From the NCBI GenBank assembly GCA_900541465.1, contig UQJY01000003.1, positions 32,529-96,528 of the forward strand: 64,000 nt of DNA. The letters are read 5' to 3'. The translations under genes were made by a program, and so were the position numbers. The stretch comes from an uncultured Fusobacterium sp. (GTDB lineage: Bacteria; Fusobacteriota; Fusobacteriia; Fusobacteriales; Fusobacteriaceae). This document shows, one piece after another, positions 26,543 through 36,042 of this stretch (its first letter is position 1; each line of letters begins with the position of its first letter). The notes under the pieces were generated by a model. That model was not told where the DNA came from, made no database searches, and was given only the letters and a program-made list of their open reading frames with translations.

Positions 26543-27355
26543 ATGTATAAGGCAGATTCACATATACACAGCAATTTTTCAGGGGATTCAATGGAAAAGC
26601 TTGAAAATATAATAGAAAGAGCCATTGAAACTGGAATGGATGAAATTACAATAACAGATCATCTTGATTTGGAATTTCCGGGAGAAGTAAATATTTTTGA
26701 ACTGGATTTTAAAACATATGTTGAAACTTTAAAAAAATTAAAAAACCTTTATAAAAATAATATAAAAATAAAAATTGGGATAGAACTTGGGCTTCAGCCT
26801 CAGCTTAAAGATAAATATGATGAGATTTTTAATTGTGAAGATATAGATTTTATAATAGGATCTTTTCATTGTGTGAGAGGAATGGATGTAGCAGACAGAA
26901 AATTTTTTGAAAAGTATTCAAAAGATGAAGCACACAGAATATATTTTGAGGAAATTTTAAACACAATAGATTTATTTCCAGAAATAAGTGTGTGTGGTCA
27001 TTTGGATTTTATAAACAGATATGGAAGATCAGTTTATGATGACTACAAAAAAATAAATTTTGAAATGCACAAAGAACTTATTGATAAAATTCTTATAAAA
27101 CTTATAGAAAAAAATATAGGAATTGAAATAAATACTTCAGCACTGAGATACGGCTTGAGAGATTTTCACCCATGCAGAAAAATTCTTAAAAGATACAAAG
27201 AGCTTGGAGGAAAAATAATAACAATGGGTTCAGATGCTCACAGAGCTTTGGATATAATGAGGGATTTTGATAAAGCGAGAGATGTATTAAAAGAAATAGG
27301 CTTTGAAAATTTTTGTGTATTTGAAAAAAGAAAAGCAGAATATAAAGAATTATAA
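26543..27355 (+). CDS. hisJ: PHP-family histidinol-phosphatase
   Basis: 270 residues. The PHP metal motif DSHIHSNFSGD is at 5-15, followed by TDHLDLEFP, a conserved EL (GIELGLQPQ), GSFHCVRG, CGHLDFINRYG and SDAH near the C terminus. This is the HisJ/HisK type that dephosphorylates histidinol phosphate; no other his biosynthesis genes are nearby, so a different phosphate ester is possible. A strong AAAAGGAGG precedes the ATG. The ABC operon starts 31 bp later, perhaps on the same transcript. Confidence 0.82.
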   Translation: MYKADSHIHSNFSGDSMEKLENIIERAIETGMDEITITDHLDLEFPGEVNIFELDFKTYVETLKKLKNLYKNNIKIKIGIELGLQPQLKDKYDEIFNCEDIDFIIGSFHCVRGMDVADRKFFEKYSKDEAHRIYFEEILNTIDLFPEISVCGHLDFINRYGRSVYDDYKKINFEMHKELIDKILIKLIEKNIGIEINTSALRYGLRDFHPCRKILKRYKELGGKIITMGSDAHRALDIMRDFDKARDVLKEIGFENFCVFEKRKAEYKEL

Positions 27356-27385
27356 TAAATTATTTATGAAAATATAGGAGGAAAT

Positions 27386-28468
27386 ATGAAAAAAACATTA
27401 TTAGGAATTTTAATTCTAGGAGCATTTGCAGGTTGCGGAAATAAAGAAGAAACAAAACAGGAGACAGCAGTAAAAGCTCCTATGACTTTAGAAGAAATAA
27501 CAACAGCAGCAAAATCTGAAGGAGAAGTAAACAGTGTTGGGATGCCTGATGCTTGGGCAAACTGGGTTGGAACTTGGAAAGATATTAATACAAAATATGG
27601 ATTAAAACACGTTGATACAGATATGTCAAGTGCAGAAGAAATTGCAAAATTTAAAGCTGAAAAAGAAAATGCAACAGCTGATATTGGAGATATCGGATAT
27701 GAATTTGGAACTGTTGCAGCAGCTCAAGGTGTAACTCAGGCTTACAAACCTACAACATGGGAAGAAATTCCTGAATGGGCAAAAGATAAAGACGGACACT
27801 GGGTAATAGGATACACAGGAACAATAGCATTTATTGTAAATAAAGAACTTGTAAAAGATATTCCGACATCTTGGAAAGAACTTGGAGAAAGCAGTGCTAA
27901 AGTAACAGTAGGAGCTGTAGGAATTGCTTCGCAGGCAACAAACTCTGTTCTTGCAGCAGCTTTTGCTCTTGGAGGAGATGAAGGAAACATAATGCCGGCT
28001 ATCAATTATTTTGGAAAAATGGCAGAGGATGGAAGACTTCTTTTAAATGACCCAATGATTGCAAATCTTGAAAAAGGAGAAGTAGAAGTTGGTCTTGTAT
28101 GGGATTTCAACGGACTTAACTACAGAGACCAGATTGACAGAGATAAATTTGAAGTTTTAATTCCATCTGACGGTTCTCTTACAAGCGGTTATGCAACAAT
28201 AATAAATAAATATGCAAAACACCCTAATGCAGCAAAACTTACAAGAGAATTTATTTTAAGTGATGAAGGACAGATAAATCTTGCGAGAGGTTATGCAAAA
28301 CCAATCAGAACAAATGTTGTTCTTCCAGAAGATGTAAAAGCAAAACTTCTTCCAAACGAACAATATAAAAATGCAAGACCTGTAAAAGATTTTGAAGCAT
28401 GGAAAAAAACATCTGAAAACATTGGAGAGTTATGGCAGGAGGAGGTAATTTATAAAGTAAACAAATAG
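27386..28468 (+). CDS. ABC transporter substrate-binding lipoprotein
   Basis: 360 residues. The N terminus is a lipoprotein signal with lipobox FAGC (Cys about 17), so it is tethered to a membrane. The fold looks like the Fe(III)/thiamine/phosphonate-type periplasmic binding family (SBP type II): GDIGYEFGTVAAAQG, GYTGTIAFIVNKELVKDIPTSWKEL, AKHPNAAKLTREFILSDEGQ. Expression starts after AGGAGG. The downstream phosphatase-superfamily gene suggests an organophosphate or phosphonate ligand, but that is inference. Confidence 0.85.
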   Translation: MKKTLLGILILGAFAGCGNKEETKQETAVKAPMTLEEITTAAKSEGEVNSVGMPDAWANWVGTWKDINTKYGLKHVDTDMSSAEEIAKFKAEKENATADIGDIGYEFGTVAAAQGVTQAYKPTTWEEIPEWAKDKDGHWVIGYTGTIAFIVNKELVKDIPTSWKELGESSAKVTVGAVGIASQATNSVLAAAFALGGDEGNIMPAINYFGKMAEDGRLLLNDPMIANLEKGEVEVGLVWDFNGLNYRDQIDRDKFEVLIPSDGSLTSGYATIINKYAKHPNAAKLTREFILSDEGQINLARGYAKPIRTNVVLPEDVKAKLLPNEQYKNARPVKDFEAWKKTSENIGELWQEEVIYKVNK

Positions 28469-28486
28469 ACTTTATAAAGAAGTATT

Positions 28487-29308
28487 ATGGAAAATAAAAA
28501 CAGAGTAATTTTTGTCCTTTTGGACGGATTAAATTATAAAAATTCAGAGTATATGGGATATATGACAGCACTTGAAAGAGAGGGAAAAGCAAAATTTTCA
28601 AAAGTTCTTGCAGAAATGCCGAGTCTTTCAAAACCTTTATATGAAACAATTTTAACAGGGAAGAAGCCTGTTGAACACGGAGTTTTAACTAATGAAATTC
28701 CTGTTATGTCAAAAGAAAAAAATATATTTTCATTATGCAGAGAAGCTGGACTTACAACAGGAGCTTCAGGATATTACTGGCTGAGTGAACTTTATAACTC
28801 AGCCCCGTTTAATAAACTTGCAGATACAAACACACATGATGAAAGCAAAAATATTCAGCATGGAAGATTTTACACTCTTGACTATTATCCAGATGAATCA
28901 GTCTTTCTTGACGGTGAGCATATAAGAGAAAAATATAATCCAGATTTCTTAATGATTCATTCAATGAACATTGATGATGCAGGGCATAAATACGGTTCTG
29001 AAAGCAGAGAATATAGATATAGTGTAAGAACAGCAGATAATCTTCTTTCTGTATTTGTTCCAAGATGGGTAGAAGCAGGATACACAGTTATTGTAACTTC
29101 TGACCATGGAATGAGTGTTGATGGAATGCACGGAGGAAAAAACGAGCTTGAAGCAGAAGTTCCTTTTTGGATAATAAATGACAAAGAAAATATGAAATTA
29201 AGTCACAGAATGGAACAGGTTTATGTGGCTTCAATAATAGGATATATTTTAGGAATTGATACAAGCGAAATGAAAAACAGAGCTGAAAGTATCTACAGGG
29301 GGTACTAA
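28487..29308 (+). CDS. Alkaline-phosphatase-superfamily phosphodiesterase (type I PDE/NPP family)
   Basis: 273 residues. Metal-binding signatures are FVLLDGLN (Asp near 13), a nucleophile region MPSLSKPLYETILTG with Ser/Thr, NIDDAGHKYG (Asp, His), TSDHGMS (Asp, His) and MHGGKNE (His). There is no signal peptide, so the enzyme is likely cytoplasmic. It lies between the binding protein and the permeases of an ABC importer, which suggests it cleaves the imported phosph(on)ate ester. Phosphonoacetate hydrolase belongs to the same superfamily. Confidence 0.82.
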   Translation: MENKNRVIFVLLDGLNYKNSEYMGYMTALEREGKAKFSKVLAEMPSLSKPLYETILTGKKPVEHGVLTNEIPVMSKEKNIFSLCREAGLTTGASGYYWLSELYNSAPFNKLADTNTHDESKNIQHGRFYTLDYYPDESVFLDGEHIREKYNPDFLMIHSMNIDDAGHKYGSESREYRYSVRTADNLLSVFVPRWVEAGYTVIVTSDHGMSVDGMHGGKNELEAEVPFWIINDKENMKLSHRMEQVYVASIIGYILGIDTSEMKNRAESIYRGY

Positions 29309-29310
29309 AA

Positions 29311-30162
29311 ATGAAGAGGAAAACAAAAGAAAAAATTAAATACGGATTGTTTCTTATTCCTCTTGCATTAATCGTAATATTTTTTCTTGTTGTACCTATA
29401 ATTTCAGTTGTAGAGGGGAGTTTCAGAGCAGACGGGGACACTGCTTATTCCCTTTATAATTACAAATATATTTTTCAAAGCAGATTTTACAGACAGGGTT
29501 TTTACAACAGTATAAAAGTATCAGCTCTTTCTACAATTTTTGGAATGATAATTTCTTTTCAGCTGGCATATTCAATAAGCAGGCTGAATGAAAAAATAAG
29601 AGGAAATGTTCTTTTGTATTCAAATATGATGTCAAACTTTTCAGGGCTTCCACTTGCTTTTGCATTTATTATAATTCTTGGGGCAAATGGAGCAGCAACA
29701 ATTCTTCTTCAGAAATTAGGAATAAAAGGTTTTGATATTTACAGCCAGTACGGGCTTATTCTTGTATATACATATTTCCAAATTCCTTTAGGGACACTTC
29801 TTCTTTATCCAGCTTTTGATTCTCTTGACGAAAGATGGAAAGAAGCCTGCAGTCTTTTAGGAGGAGGAAAAATAGATTATTGGAGAAGAATAGGATTTCC
29901 AATTTTAAAATCTTCTGTTATCGGGACAGGAATAATTCTTTTTACAAATGCCATAGGAGCTTATGCAACAGCTTATGGGATAATGGTATCAAATTATAAT
30001 ATTATCCCTATAAGAATAGGTGCTTTAATATCTGGTGATGTAATTTTAAAACCAAATCTGGCTTCTGCTCTTGCAGTTCTTTTAATACTTATGATATTAA
30101 TTGTATTTTTTATAAATGAAAAATTTGTACAGAATAATAGATTCAGACAGGAGGAAAGATAA
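29311..30162 (+). CDS. ABC transporter permease 1
   Basis: 283 residues, about six membrane segments. The conserved cytoplasmic EAA-like loop is seen as LDERWKEACSLLGGGKIDYWRRIGFPIL near 174-201. It follows the phosphodiesterase by 2 bp and precedes the second permease by 3 bp. Layout is that of the spermidine/putrescine-iron type (PotB-like) importers. Confidence 0.87.
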   Translation: MKRKTKEKIKYGLFLIPLALIVIFFLVVPIISVVEGSFRADGDTAYSLYNYKYIFQSRFYRQGFYNSIKVSALSTIFGMIISFQLAYSISRLNEKIRGNVLLYSNMMSNFSGLPLAFAFIIILGANGAATILLQKLGIKGFDIYSQYGLILVYTYFQIPLGTLLLYPAFDSLDERWKEACSLLGGGKIDYWRRIGFPILKSSVIGTGIILFTNAIGAYATAYGIMVSNYNIIPIRIGALISGDVILKPNLASALAVLLILMILIVFFINEKFVQNNRFRQEER

Positions 30163-30165
30163 AAA

Positions 30166-30966
30166 GTGGAAAAAAATAATAAACATTATATTATCACGGG
30201 AATAATTTTATTTTTTCTTTCTGTTCCTGTTTTAGGTACAATCCTTTATTCTTTAAGCAGCAGCTGGGGGGCAACAATTCTTCCTGATGGATTTACACTG
30301 AAATGGTTTGCGGCACTTTTTGCTGACACAAGATTTATTGCTTCTCTTCAAAGAAGTTTTGCAATAGGAATTGTTTCTTTATTTGTGAGTATGTTTGTGA
30401 TAATTCCATCAATAGTAATATCAGCATACTATTTTCCAAAAATTTTAAAAGTTATAGAGTTCATTTCTCTTCTGCCTTTTATGGTTCCTGCAGTTGTGCT
30501 TGCAGTTGGGCTTTTAAATGTTTATTCAGGAGTAAATATCAGAATTTTTGGAGTTCCTTTAATAATAATCGGAGCATATTTTTCAGTGGCATTTCCTTTT
30601 ATTTACAGGGGAATAAAAAACAGCCTTGACGGACTTCATCTGAAAAGTCTTGTGGAAACTGTAAATATTTTAGGAGGAACAAATTTTGAAGCGTTTAGAT
30701 ACGTCATTCTTCCAAACTTGAAAAAAGGAATAATGAGTTCCGGAATTTTAAGTTTTGCTATTCTTTTGGGAGAATTTATGTATGCCAACCTTCTTATTGG
30801 TGGAAGTTTTGAAACTCTTCAAGTTTATCTTTATAACATGAAAGGAAAAAGCGGACATTTTACCAGTGCAATGGTAACACTATTTTTCTTTTTCATATTT
30901 GCAGTGACATTTATTGCAGTGAATATTGAAAAAATATCAAAATCAAAAGTGAAAAGGAAGGATTAA
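30166..30966 (+). CDS. ABC transporter permease 2
   Basis: 266 residues from a GTG start after AGGAGG. About six membrane segments, with the EAA-like loop SLVETVNILGGTNFEAFRYVILPNLKKG near 162-189. It is the PotC-like partner of the preceding permease. The ATPase gene follows after 3 bp. Confidence 0.87.
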   Translation: MEKNNKHYIITGIILFFLSVPVLGTILYSLSSSWGATILPDGFTLKWFAALFADTRFIASLQRSFAIGIVSLFVSMFVIIPSIVISAYYFPKILKVIEFISLLPFMVPAVVLAVGLLNVYSGVNIRIFGVPLIIIGAYFSVAFPFIYRGIKNSLDGLHLKSLVETVNILGGTNFEAFRYVILPNLKKGIMSSGILSFAILLGEFMYANLLIGGSFETLQVYLYNMKGKSGHFTSAMVTLFFFFIFAVTFIAVNIEKISKSKVKRKD

Positions 30967-30969
30967 TAG

Positions 30970-31974
30970 ATGAGTTTTGTTGAAATAAAAAATTTGGAAA
31001 AATCATTTGGCGATACAAAAGTATTAAAAAAATTAAATCTTAATATTGAAGAGGGGGAGTTTATAACACTTCTTGGGCCGTCAGGGTGTGGTAAAAGCAC
31101 ACTTTTAAGATGTATAGCCGGTCTTAATTCAATAGACAGGGGAGAAATATTTATTGATGAAAAAGATATGACAAATGTTATTCCAAAAGATAGAAATATA
31201 GGAATGGTTTTCCAAAACTATGCTCTTTTTCCAAATATGACAGTTTGGGAAAATATAGAGTTTGGACTTAAAATGAAAAAAGAAAAAAATTATGATGAGA
31301 AAATAAAAAATATTATAGATATGGTTGAGCTTAATGGGAAAGAGAATTATTATCCAAACGAGCTTTCAGGGGGACAGCAGCAGAGGGTAGCTTTCGCAAG
31401 AGCTTTGATTACAAGACCAAAAATACTTCTTTTAGATGAATCTCTTTCAGCCCTTGATGCAAAAATAAGAAAAAGTTTACGTGATAAGCTTAGAAAAATC
31501 CAAAAACAGCTTGGTATAACAACTATATTTGTGACTCACGACCAAGAGGAAGCTCTTGCAGTTTCAGACAGGGTATTCGTTATGAATAAAGGTGAAATTT
31601 CTCAGTCTGGAACTCCAGAGGAGATTTATACAAATCCTGCCAATGAATTTATGGTCGATTTTATAGGAAACTATAATATTTTTAAAGGTGAAGATGCTGA
31701 AAAAATATTCGGCATAAAAGGAAAAACAGTTGCTGTACGTCCAGAATCAATCTATGTGAGGGAAGAGGGAAGAAATTATCAGGAAGAAAATTTCTGTACA
31801 GCAAAAGCCTGCATAAAAGATTTTATGATAACAGGAAATATTATAAGATATACTGTTGTAAAAAATAATGTGGAATTTTTAGTTGACCTTTTAAACAGAG
31901 GAGAAAATAAAGTCTTTAAAAAAGACAGCGAGATTGAACTTATGTTTATGAAAAAAGAGATAAAAGTATTCTAA
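30970..31974 (+). CDS. ABC transporter ATP-binding protein
   Basis: 334 residues, PotA/FbpC type. Walker A GPSGCGKST (near 37-45), Q-loop GMVFQNYALFP, signature LSGGQQQRVAFARAL, Walker B ILLLDESLSALDAK and H-loop VTHDQEEAL. The C-terminal 100 residues form a TOBE-like regulatory domain. It completes the importer. Its stop codon TAA is the first base triplet of a large palindrome at 31972-32126. Confidence 0.93.
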   Translation: MSFVEIKNLEKSFGDTKVLKKLNLNIEEGEFITLLGPSGCGKSTLLRCIAGLNSIDRGEIFIDEKDMTNVIPKDRNIGMVFQNYALFPNMTVWENIEFGLKMKKEKNYDEKIKNIIDMVELNGKENYYPNELSGGQQQRVAFARALITRPKILLLDESLSALDAKIRKSLRDKLRKIQKQLGITTIFVTHDQEEALAVSDRVFVMNKGEISQSGTPEEIYTNPANEFMVDFIGNYNIFKGEDAEKIFGIKGKTVAVRPESIYVREEGRNYQEENFCTAKACIKDFMITGNIIRYTVVKNNVEFLVDLLNRGENKVFKKDSEIELMFMKKEIKVF

Positions 31975-32126
31975 AATAAAATTTCTTCCGTAAAAATTTT
32001 TTCTATTTATTTTGCTTGCTTCACTAAAAATGACAAACTCACTTCGTTCAAACAGTGTCATTTTTCAGCGTTCAGCTCACTGCATAAATTACGAAATAAT
32101 TTTTAATGTCAAGAAATTTTATTTTA
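31972..32126. repeat. 155-bp nested palindrome (MITE-like element)
   Basis: Outer arms TAAAATAAAATTTCTT (31972-31987) and their exact reverse complement (32111-32126) are 16 bp, perfect. Inner arms AAAAATGACA / TGTCATTTTT (32026-32035 and 32056-32065, approximate) are perfect 10-mers around a small CACT...AGTG loop. Intervening sequence is also imperfectly complementary. No reading frame. It lies in the convergent gap between the ABC operon and argS and starts at the ABC stop codon. Confidence 0.7.
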
Positions 32127-32138
32127 AAACTTAGATAT

Positions 32139-32179
32139 AAAAATGAGTTGTTGCAAATAAATTACATCAACTCATTTTT
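32139..32179. terminator. Bidirectional terminator between the ABC operon and argS
   Basis: 12-bp perfect stem AAAAATGAGTTG (32139-32150) with CAACTCATTTTT (32168-32179), with A and T tracts on both sides, so it can stop transcription from either direction. Confidence 0.82.
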
Positions 32180-32190
32180 TATTTTTATTA

Positions 32191-33906
32191 TTACATTCTG
32201 TCAACAGTTTTTATTCCTAAAAGGTCAAGTCCTTGTCTTAAGATTTCAGCTGTTCTGTCAGCTATAAGAAGTCTTGAAAGTAATACTTCGTCTTCTTGGT
32301 TTAAGATAGGGCATGCATTGTAGAATGTATTGAATTTTTTAGCAAGGTCAAACAGATAATCTGTTAAAAGATTTGGTTTATATGTTTCTCCAGCTTTTAA
32401 AACCATAGTTGGGAAAAGAGTAAGGAAAGTAACAAGGTTTCTTTCAATCTTATCTTTTATAACAATCTTTGTATCAGAAGTTATAACTTTTCCCATTTCT
32501 TCAGCTTTTTTCTTTATAGACTGAATTCTTGCATATGAATATTGAAGATATGGAGCTGTGTTTCCTTCAAAACTTAAAACTTTATCCCATTCAAAAATAA
32601 TCGGGCTTTGTCTGTTTTGAGAAAGGTCAGCATATTTAATTGCTCCTACACCAACAACTTCTGCAATATTATTTTTTTCTTCATCAGAAAGAGATGGATT
32701 TTTTTCTTCGATAACTTCTAAGGCTCTTTTTTTACCTTCATCAAGAAGCTGTTCAAGTCTTATAACATTACCTTTTCTCGTAGAGAATACTCCATCGGCA
32801 AATCTCATAATTCCAAACCAGATATGGATTTTTTCAATATCCCATCCAAGCATTTCAGTTATTTTAAAGAACTGCTTAAAGTGGTCCTGCTGTCTTTCGT
32901 CAGTAAGATATATAAGTCTGTTTATATCATAATTTTCTTTTCTGAATTTTACAGTTGCAATATCAGAAGTTGAATATAAAAATGCTCCGTCTTTCTTTTG
33001 AACTATACAAGGGTGAAGATTATCTTTTTCATCAAAGAAAACAACTTTTGCCCCTTGGTCTTCCACTGCAAGACCTTTTTCCACAAGTTCATCAAGAACA
33101 GCAGGCATCATATTATGATAGAAAGATTCTCCGTAATATGTGTCGAAAGTTATTCCCATTCTGTTATAAAGTTTGTTGTATTCGTCTAAAGAAACTTTTA
33201 TAAATTCCTGCCAAAGAGCATAATTTTCTTTATCTCCGTCTTGAAGTTTTTTAAGTTCTTCTCTTGCTAAGTCATCAAGAGATGGGTCATTTTCGCTTTC
33301 TTTTGAAAATTCCACATAAACTCTTTCAAGTTCTTCAATAGGATTTTTTTCATATGCTTCTTTGTCAAGCCATTTTCTGTATCCGATTATAAGTTTTCCA
33401 AACTGAGTTCCCCAGTCACCGATATGGTTGTCAGCAACAGTGTGGTATCCTAAGAAGTTGTAAAGTCTTTTTACAGCATCTCCAATTATTGTAGAACGAA
33501 GATGTCCGATGTGCATTCTTTTTGCAATGTTTGGAGAAGAGTAATCGATAATTACATCTCCTTTTGTATTAAGTTCTGTATATTCAAATTTTTCTGTTGT
33601 CATTTTAGAAACATATTCTCCAAGATATTCGTCTTTTAAGAATATATTTATAAATCCCGGCCCTGCTATTTCTAATTTTTCAATCAGATGATTACAAGTT
33701 CCAATTTCATTGACAATTTCTTCAGCTATCTTTCTAGGATTTCCCCCTATTATTTTAGAGTTCATCATAGCAAAGTTTGTTTGGAAGTCACCAAATTTTT
33801 CGTTTGTAGCAATTGATATTTCTATTGGTTTTAATTCTTTATCAGGATACAGCTTGTGTATTGCTGTCATAAAGACTTCTTCTATGTATTTTTCAATTCT
33901 TAACAT
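32191..33906 (-). CDS. argS: Arginyl-tRNA synthetase
   Basis: 571 residues, class I synthetase. HIGH motif in SPNIAKRMHIGHLRST (about 129-144), the KMSKS-like STRKGNVI near 382, and the C-terminal anticodon-binding domain ending in LLGIKTVDRM. It charges tRNA-Arg. The minus-strand ATG follows GGAG by 7 bp. A structured RNA gene lies upstream with its own terminator. Confidence 0.96.
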   Translation of the reverse strand: MLRIEKYIEEVFMTAIHKLYPDKELKPIEISIATNEKFGDFQTNFAMMNSKIIGGNPRKIAEEIVNEIGTCNHLIEKLEIAGPGFINIFLKDEYLGEYVSKMTTEKFEYTELNTKGDVIIDYSSPNIAKRMHIGHLRSTIIGDAVKRLYNFLGYHTVADNHIGDWGTQFGKLIIGYRKWLDKEAYEKNPIEELERVYVEFSKESENDPSLDDLAREELKKLQDGDKENYALWQEFIKVSLDEYNKLYNRMGITFDTYYGESFYHNMMPAVLDELVEKGLAVEDQGAKVVFFDEKDNLHPCIVQKKDGAFLYSTSDIATVKFRKENYDINRLIYLTDERQQDHFKQFFKITEMLGWDIEKIHIWFGIMRFADGVFSTRKGNVIRLEQLLDEGKKRALEVIEEKNPSLSDEEKNNIAEVVGVGAIKYADLSQNRQSPIIFEWDKVLSFEGNTAPYLQYSYARIQSIKKKAEEMGKVITSDTKIVIKDKIERNLVTFLTLFPTMVLKAGETYKPNLLTDYLFDLAKKFNTFYNACPILNQEDEVLLSRLLIADRTAEILRQGLDLLGIKTVDRM

Positions 33907-33940
33907 ATATTTTCTCCAATCAATAGATTTTTAATAAAAT

Positions 33941-34176
33941 AAAAAAAGGACCTCTTTTCATTAGTCCTTAGTAAGAATAAACTCCAGTCTACCGTTTTTC
34001 CCTTGGCTTTGGTCGCCATTTTAATAAGTGGTAGTCAGTTAAAGTAACCATATAGGGTCCGTAACATTTGAATGCTCGTGACGTATCTAAGCTAGTTAAA
34101 ACAGAGCCGACCCCCTGAGCGACCATAGGCCCAAAGCCTCAGGAAAGTAACGAATAGACCAGAACTTCTATTCTTT
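33941..34176 (-). ncRNA. ssrS: Probable 6S RNA
   Basis: The 326-bp gap between aspS and argS holds a standalone minus-strand RNA of about 236 nt. It has a strong promoter (34183-34211) and a hairpin terminator (33941-33970, AAGGAC/GTCCTT with T7). The ends pair over about 16 bp (near 34146-34164 with 33972-33990), then UUUCC/GGGAA, GGCUUUGG/CCAAAGCC and GUCGC/GCGAC continue a rod with bulges. Rod shape, size and position directly downstream of aspS match 6S-1 (bsrA) of Bacillus subtilis, which I recall lying after aspS. tmRNA, RNase P and SRP signatures are absent. Confidence 0.62.
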
Positions 34177-34182
34177 AAAAGG

Positions 34183-34211
34183 ATTATATCATATATTTAA
34201 CAATATTTCAA
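34183..34211 (-). promoter_or_regulatory. Promoter of the 6S-like RNA
   Basis: On the minus strand TTGAAA (34206-34211), exactly 17 bp, TATAAT (34183-34188). One of the best consensus promoters in the window, as expected for an abundant RNA. Confidence 0.75.
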
Positions 34212-34232
34212 TATCTCTTTTACAAATTGTTC

Positions 34233-36011
34233 TTAATTATTTTTTTCTTCTTTGTAAGTGCTTTCAAGATATAGCTCTTCAAGTTGTTCTTTTTCTACAA
34301 ATCCAGGAGCTTCTGTCATCAGACATTGTCCTTTGTTTGTTTTAGGGAATGGAATAACGTCTCTTATAGAATTTTCTTTAAGCATTACCATAAGCCATCT
34401 GTCAATTCCAAATGCAAGTCCTCCGTGAGGTGGTGCACCAAATTTAAATGCGTCCACGAAGAATCCAAATTTTTCACGAGCCTGTTCTTGAGAAAGTCCA
34501 AGTTTTTCAAATACTTTTTCCTGCACTTGAGGGTTGTGGATTCTGATACTTCCTCCACCAATTTCGTTTCCGTTTAATACAAGGTCATAAGTATTTGTTC
34601 TTATATCCATTTCTCCAGCAAGGAATCTGTCCATATCTTCTGCCATGATAGAAGTGAATGGGTGGTGTTCAGCTTTATATCTTCCCTCTTCTTCGTCATA
34701 TTCAAACATTGGGAAGTGAACAATCCATAAGAATTTAAATTCATCTTTATTGTAAAGGTTAAGTTCTTTTCCAAGTCTTAATCTTACTGCACCTAAACTT
34801 GCATAAACAACTTTTGGTTTGTCAGCAACAATTATAATAACGTCTCCTGTTTTTGCTCCAGTTCTTTCAATTATTGCTTTCATTTCTTCTTCAGAGAAGA
34901 ATTTAGCTATTGGAGAATGAACTCCTTCAGCAGTAAGTTTTATCCAAGCCATTCCTTTTGCTTTGAAATATGTTTTTACATATTCTTCATAGTCAGAAAG
35001 AATTTTTCTTGAGAATGTATCAGCAACACCTGGTGCAACAACAGCTTTAACAATTCCTCCAGCTTCAACAGTTGAAGTGAATGCTTTAAATCCGCATTTT
35101 GCAGCTATATCAGTAAGGTCTTGAAGTTCTACACCAAATCTTGTGTCAGGTTTATCAGAACCATATCTTTCCATAGCTTCTTTATATTCCATTTTTGGAA
35201 ATTCATAATCAGCAGTTTCTCCAGTTACAGCAGTAAATACTGTTTTTGCAAGTCCTTCAATTATTCTTGTAACATCTTCAAGTTCAACGAAAGACATTTC
35301 AATATCAAGCTGAGTAAATTCAGGCTGTCTGTCAGCTCTTAAATCTTCATCTCTGAAACATTTTGCAATTTGGAAATATTTTTCAATTCCTGCAATCATA
35401 AGAAGCTGTTTGAAAAGCTGTGGAGATTGTGGAAGAGCATAGAATTGTCCTTCGTTTGTTCTGCTTGGAACTAAGAAGTCTCTTGCTCCTTCAGGAGTTG
35501 ATTTTGTAAGGATAGGAGTATCAACATCTAAGAATCCTGCCTTATCCATATAATTTCTTATAGCCATAATCATTTTATGTCTCATTTTTAAGTTGTGAAT
35601 CATTTGAGGTCTTCTGATGTCAAGGTATCTGTATTTTAATCTTGTATTTTCATTAAGACCTGTATCAGTCATTTGGAAAGGTAAAGTATCACAGCTGTTT
35701 AAAACTGTAAGAGATGTAGCAAATACTTCAATTTCTCCAGTAGGGATATTCATGTTTTTACTGAATCTTTCTCTAACTTCTCCTTCAACTCTTATAACTG
35801 ATTCTGTTTTTAATTTTTGAGCAGTCTCAACAGTTTTCGCATCTGCAACGTCAGTGTGGAAAACTATCTGAGTGATTCCTTCTCTGTCTCTAAGGTCTAC
35901 GAAAGTAAGCCCTCCAAGGTCTCTTTTTGTAGCAACCCAACCAGAAAGAATAACTTTTTGACCAATGTTTTCTTTCCTTAATTCACCTAAATTATGTGTT
36001 CTGTATATCAT
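34233..36011 (-). CDS. aspS: Aspartyl-tRNA synthetase
   Basis: 592 residues, bacterial-type class IIb. An N-terminal OB fold ([26 protein letters not shown]) is followed by the catalytic core with [18 protein letters not shown] (motif 2), the bacterial GAD insertion, and [10 protein letters not shown] (motif 3). It charges tRNA-Asp. It follows hisS by 31 bp in the common hisS-aspS arrangement. Confidence 0.97.
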   Translation of the reverse strand: MIYRTHNLGELRKENIGQKVILSGWVATKRDLGGLTFVDLRDREGITQIVFHTDVADAKTVETAQKLKTESVIRVEGEVRERFSKNMNIPTGEIEVFATSLTVLNSCDTLPFQMTDTGLNENTRLKYRYLDIRRPQMIHNLKMRHKMIMAIRNYMDKAGFLDVDTPILTKSTPEGARDFLVPSRTNEGQFYALPQSPQLFKQLLMIAGIEKYFQIAKCFRDEDLRADRQPEFTQLDIEMSFVELEDVTRIIEGLAKTVFTAVTGETADYEFPKMEYKEAMERYGSDKPDTRFGVELQDLTDIAAKCGFKAFTSTVEAGGIVKAVVAPGVADTFSRKILSDYEEYVKTYFKAKGMAWIKLTAEGVHSPIAKFFSEEEMKAIIERTGAKTGDVIIIVADKPKVVYASLGAVRLRLGKELNLYNKDEFKFLWIVHFPMFEYDEEEGRYKAEHHPFTSIMAEDMDRFLAGEMDIRTNTYDLVLNGNEIGGGSIRIHNPQVQEKVFEKLGLSQEQAREKFGFFVDAFKFGAPPHGGLAFGIDRWLMVMLKENSIRDVIPFPKTNKGQCLMTEAPGFVEKEQLEELYLESTYKEEKNN

Positions 36012-36042
36012 TTAAATCCTCTCCTTAAAAGATTATTATATA

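Noticed and set aside
32026..32065. Palindrome considered as a simple terminator
   Set aside because: It is the core of a larger nested palindrome and lacks a T tract; a separate terminator follows at 32139.
33941..34176. T-box leader for argS
   Set aside because: No antiterminator GGGUGGNACCGCG-like element; the RNA has its own terminator and rod shape.
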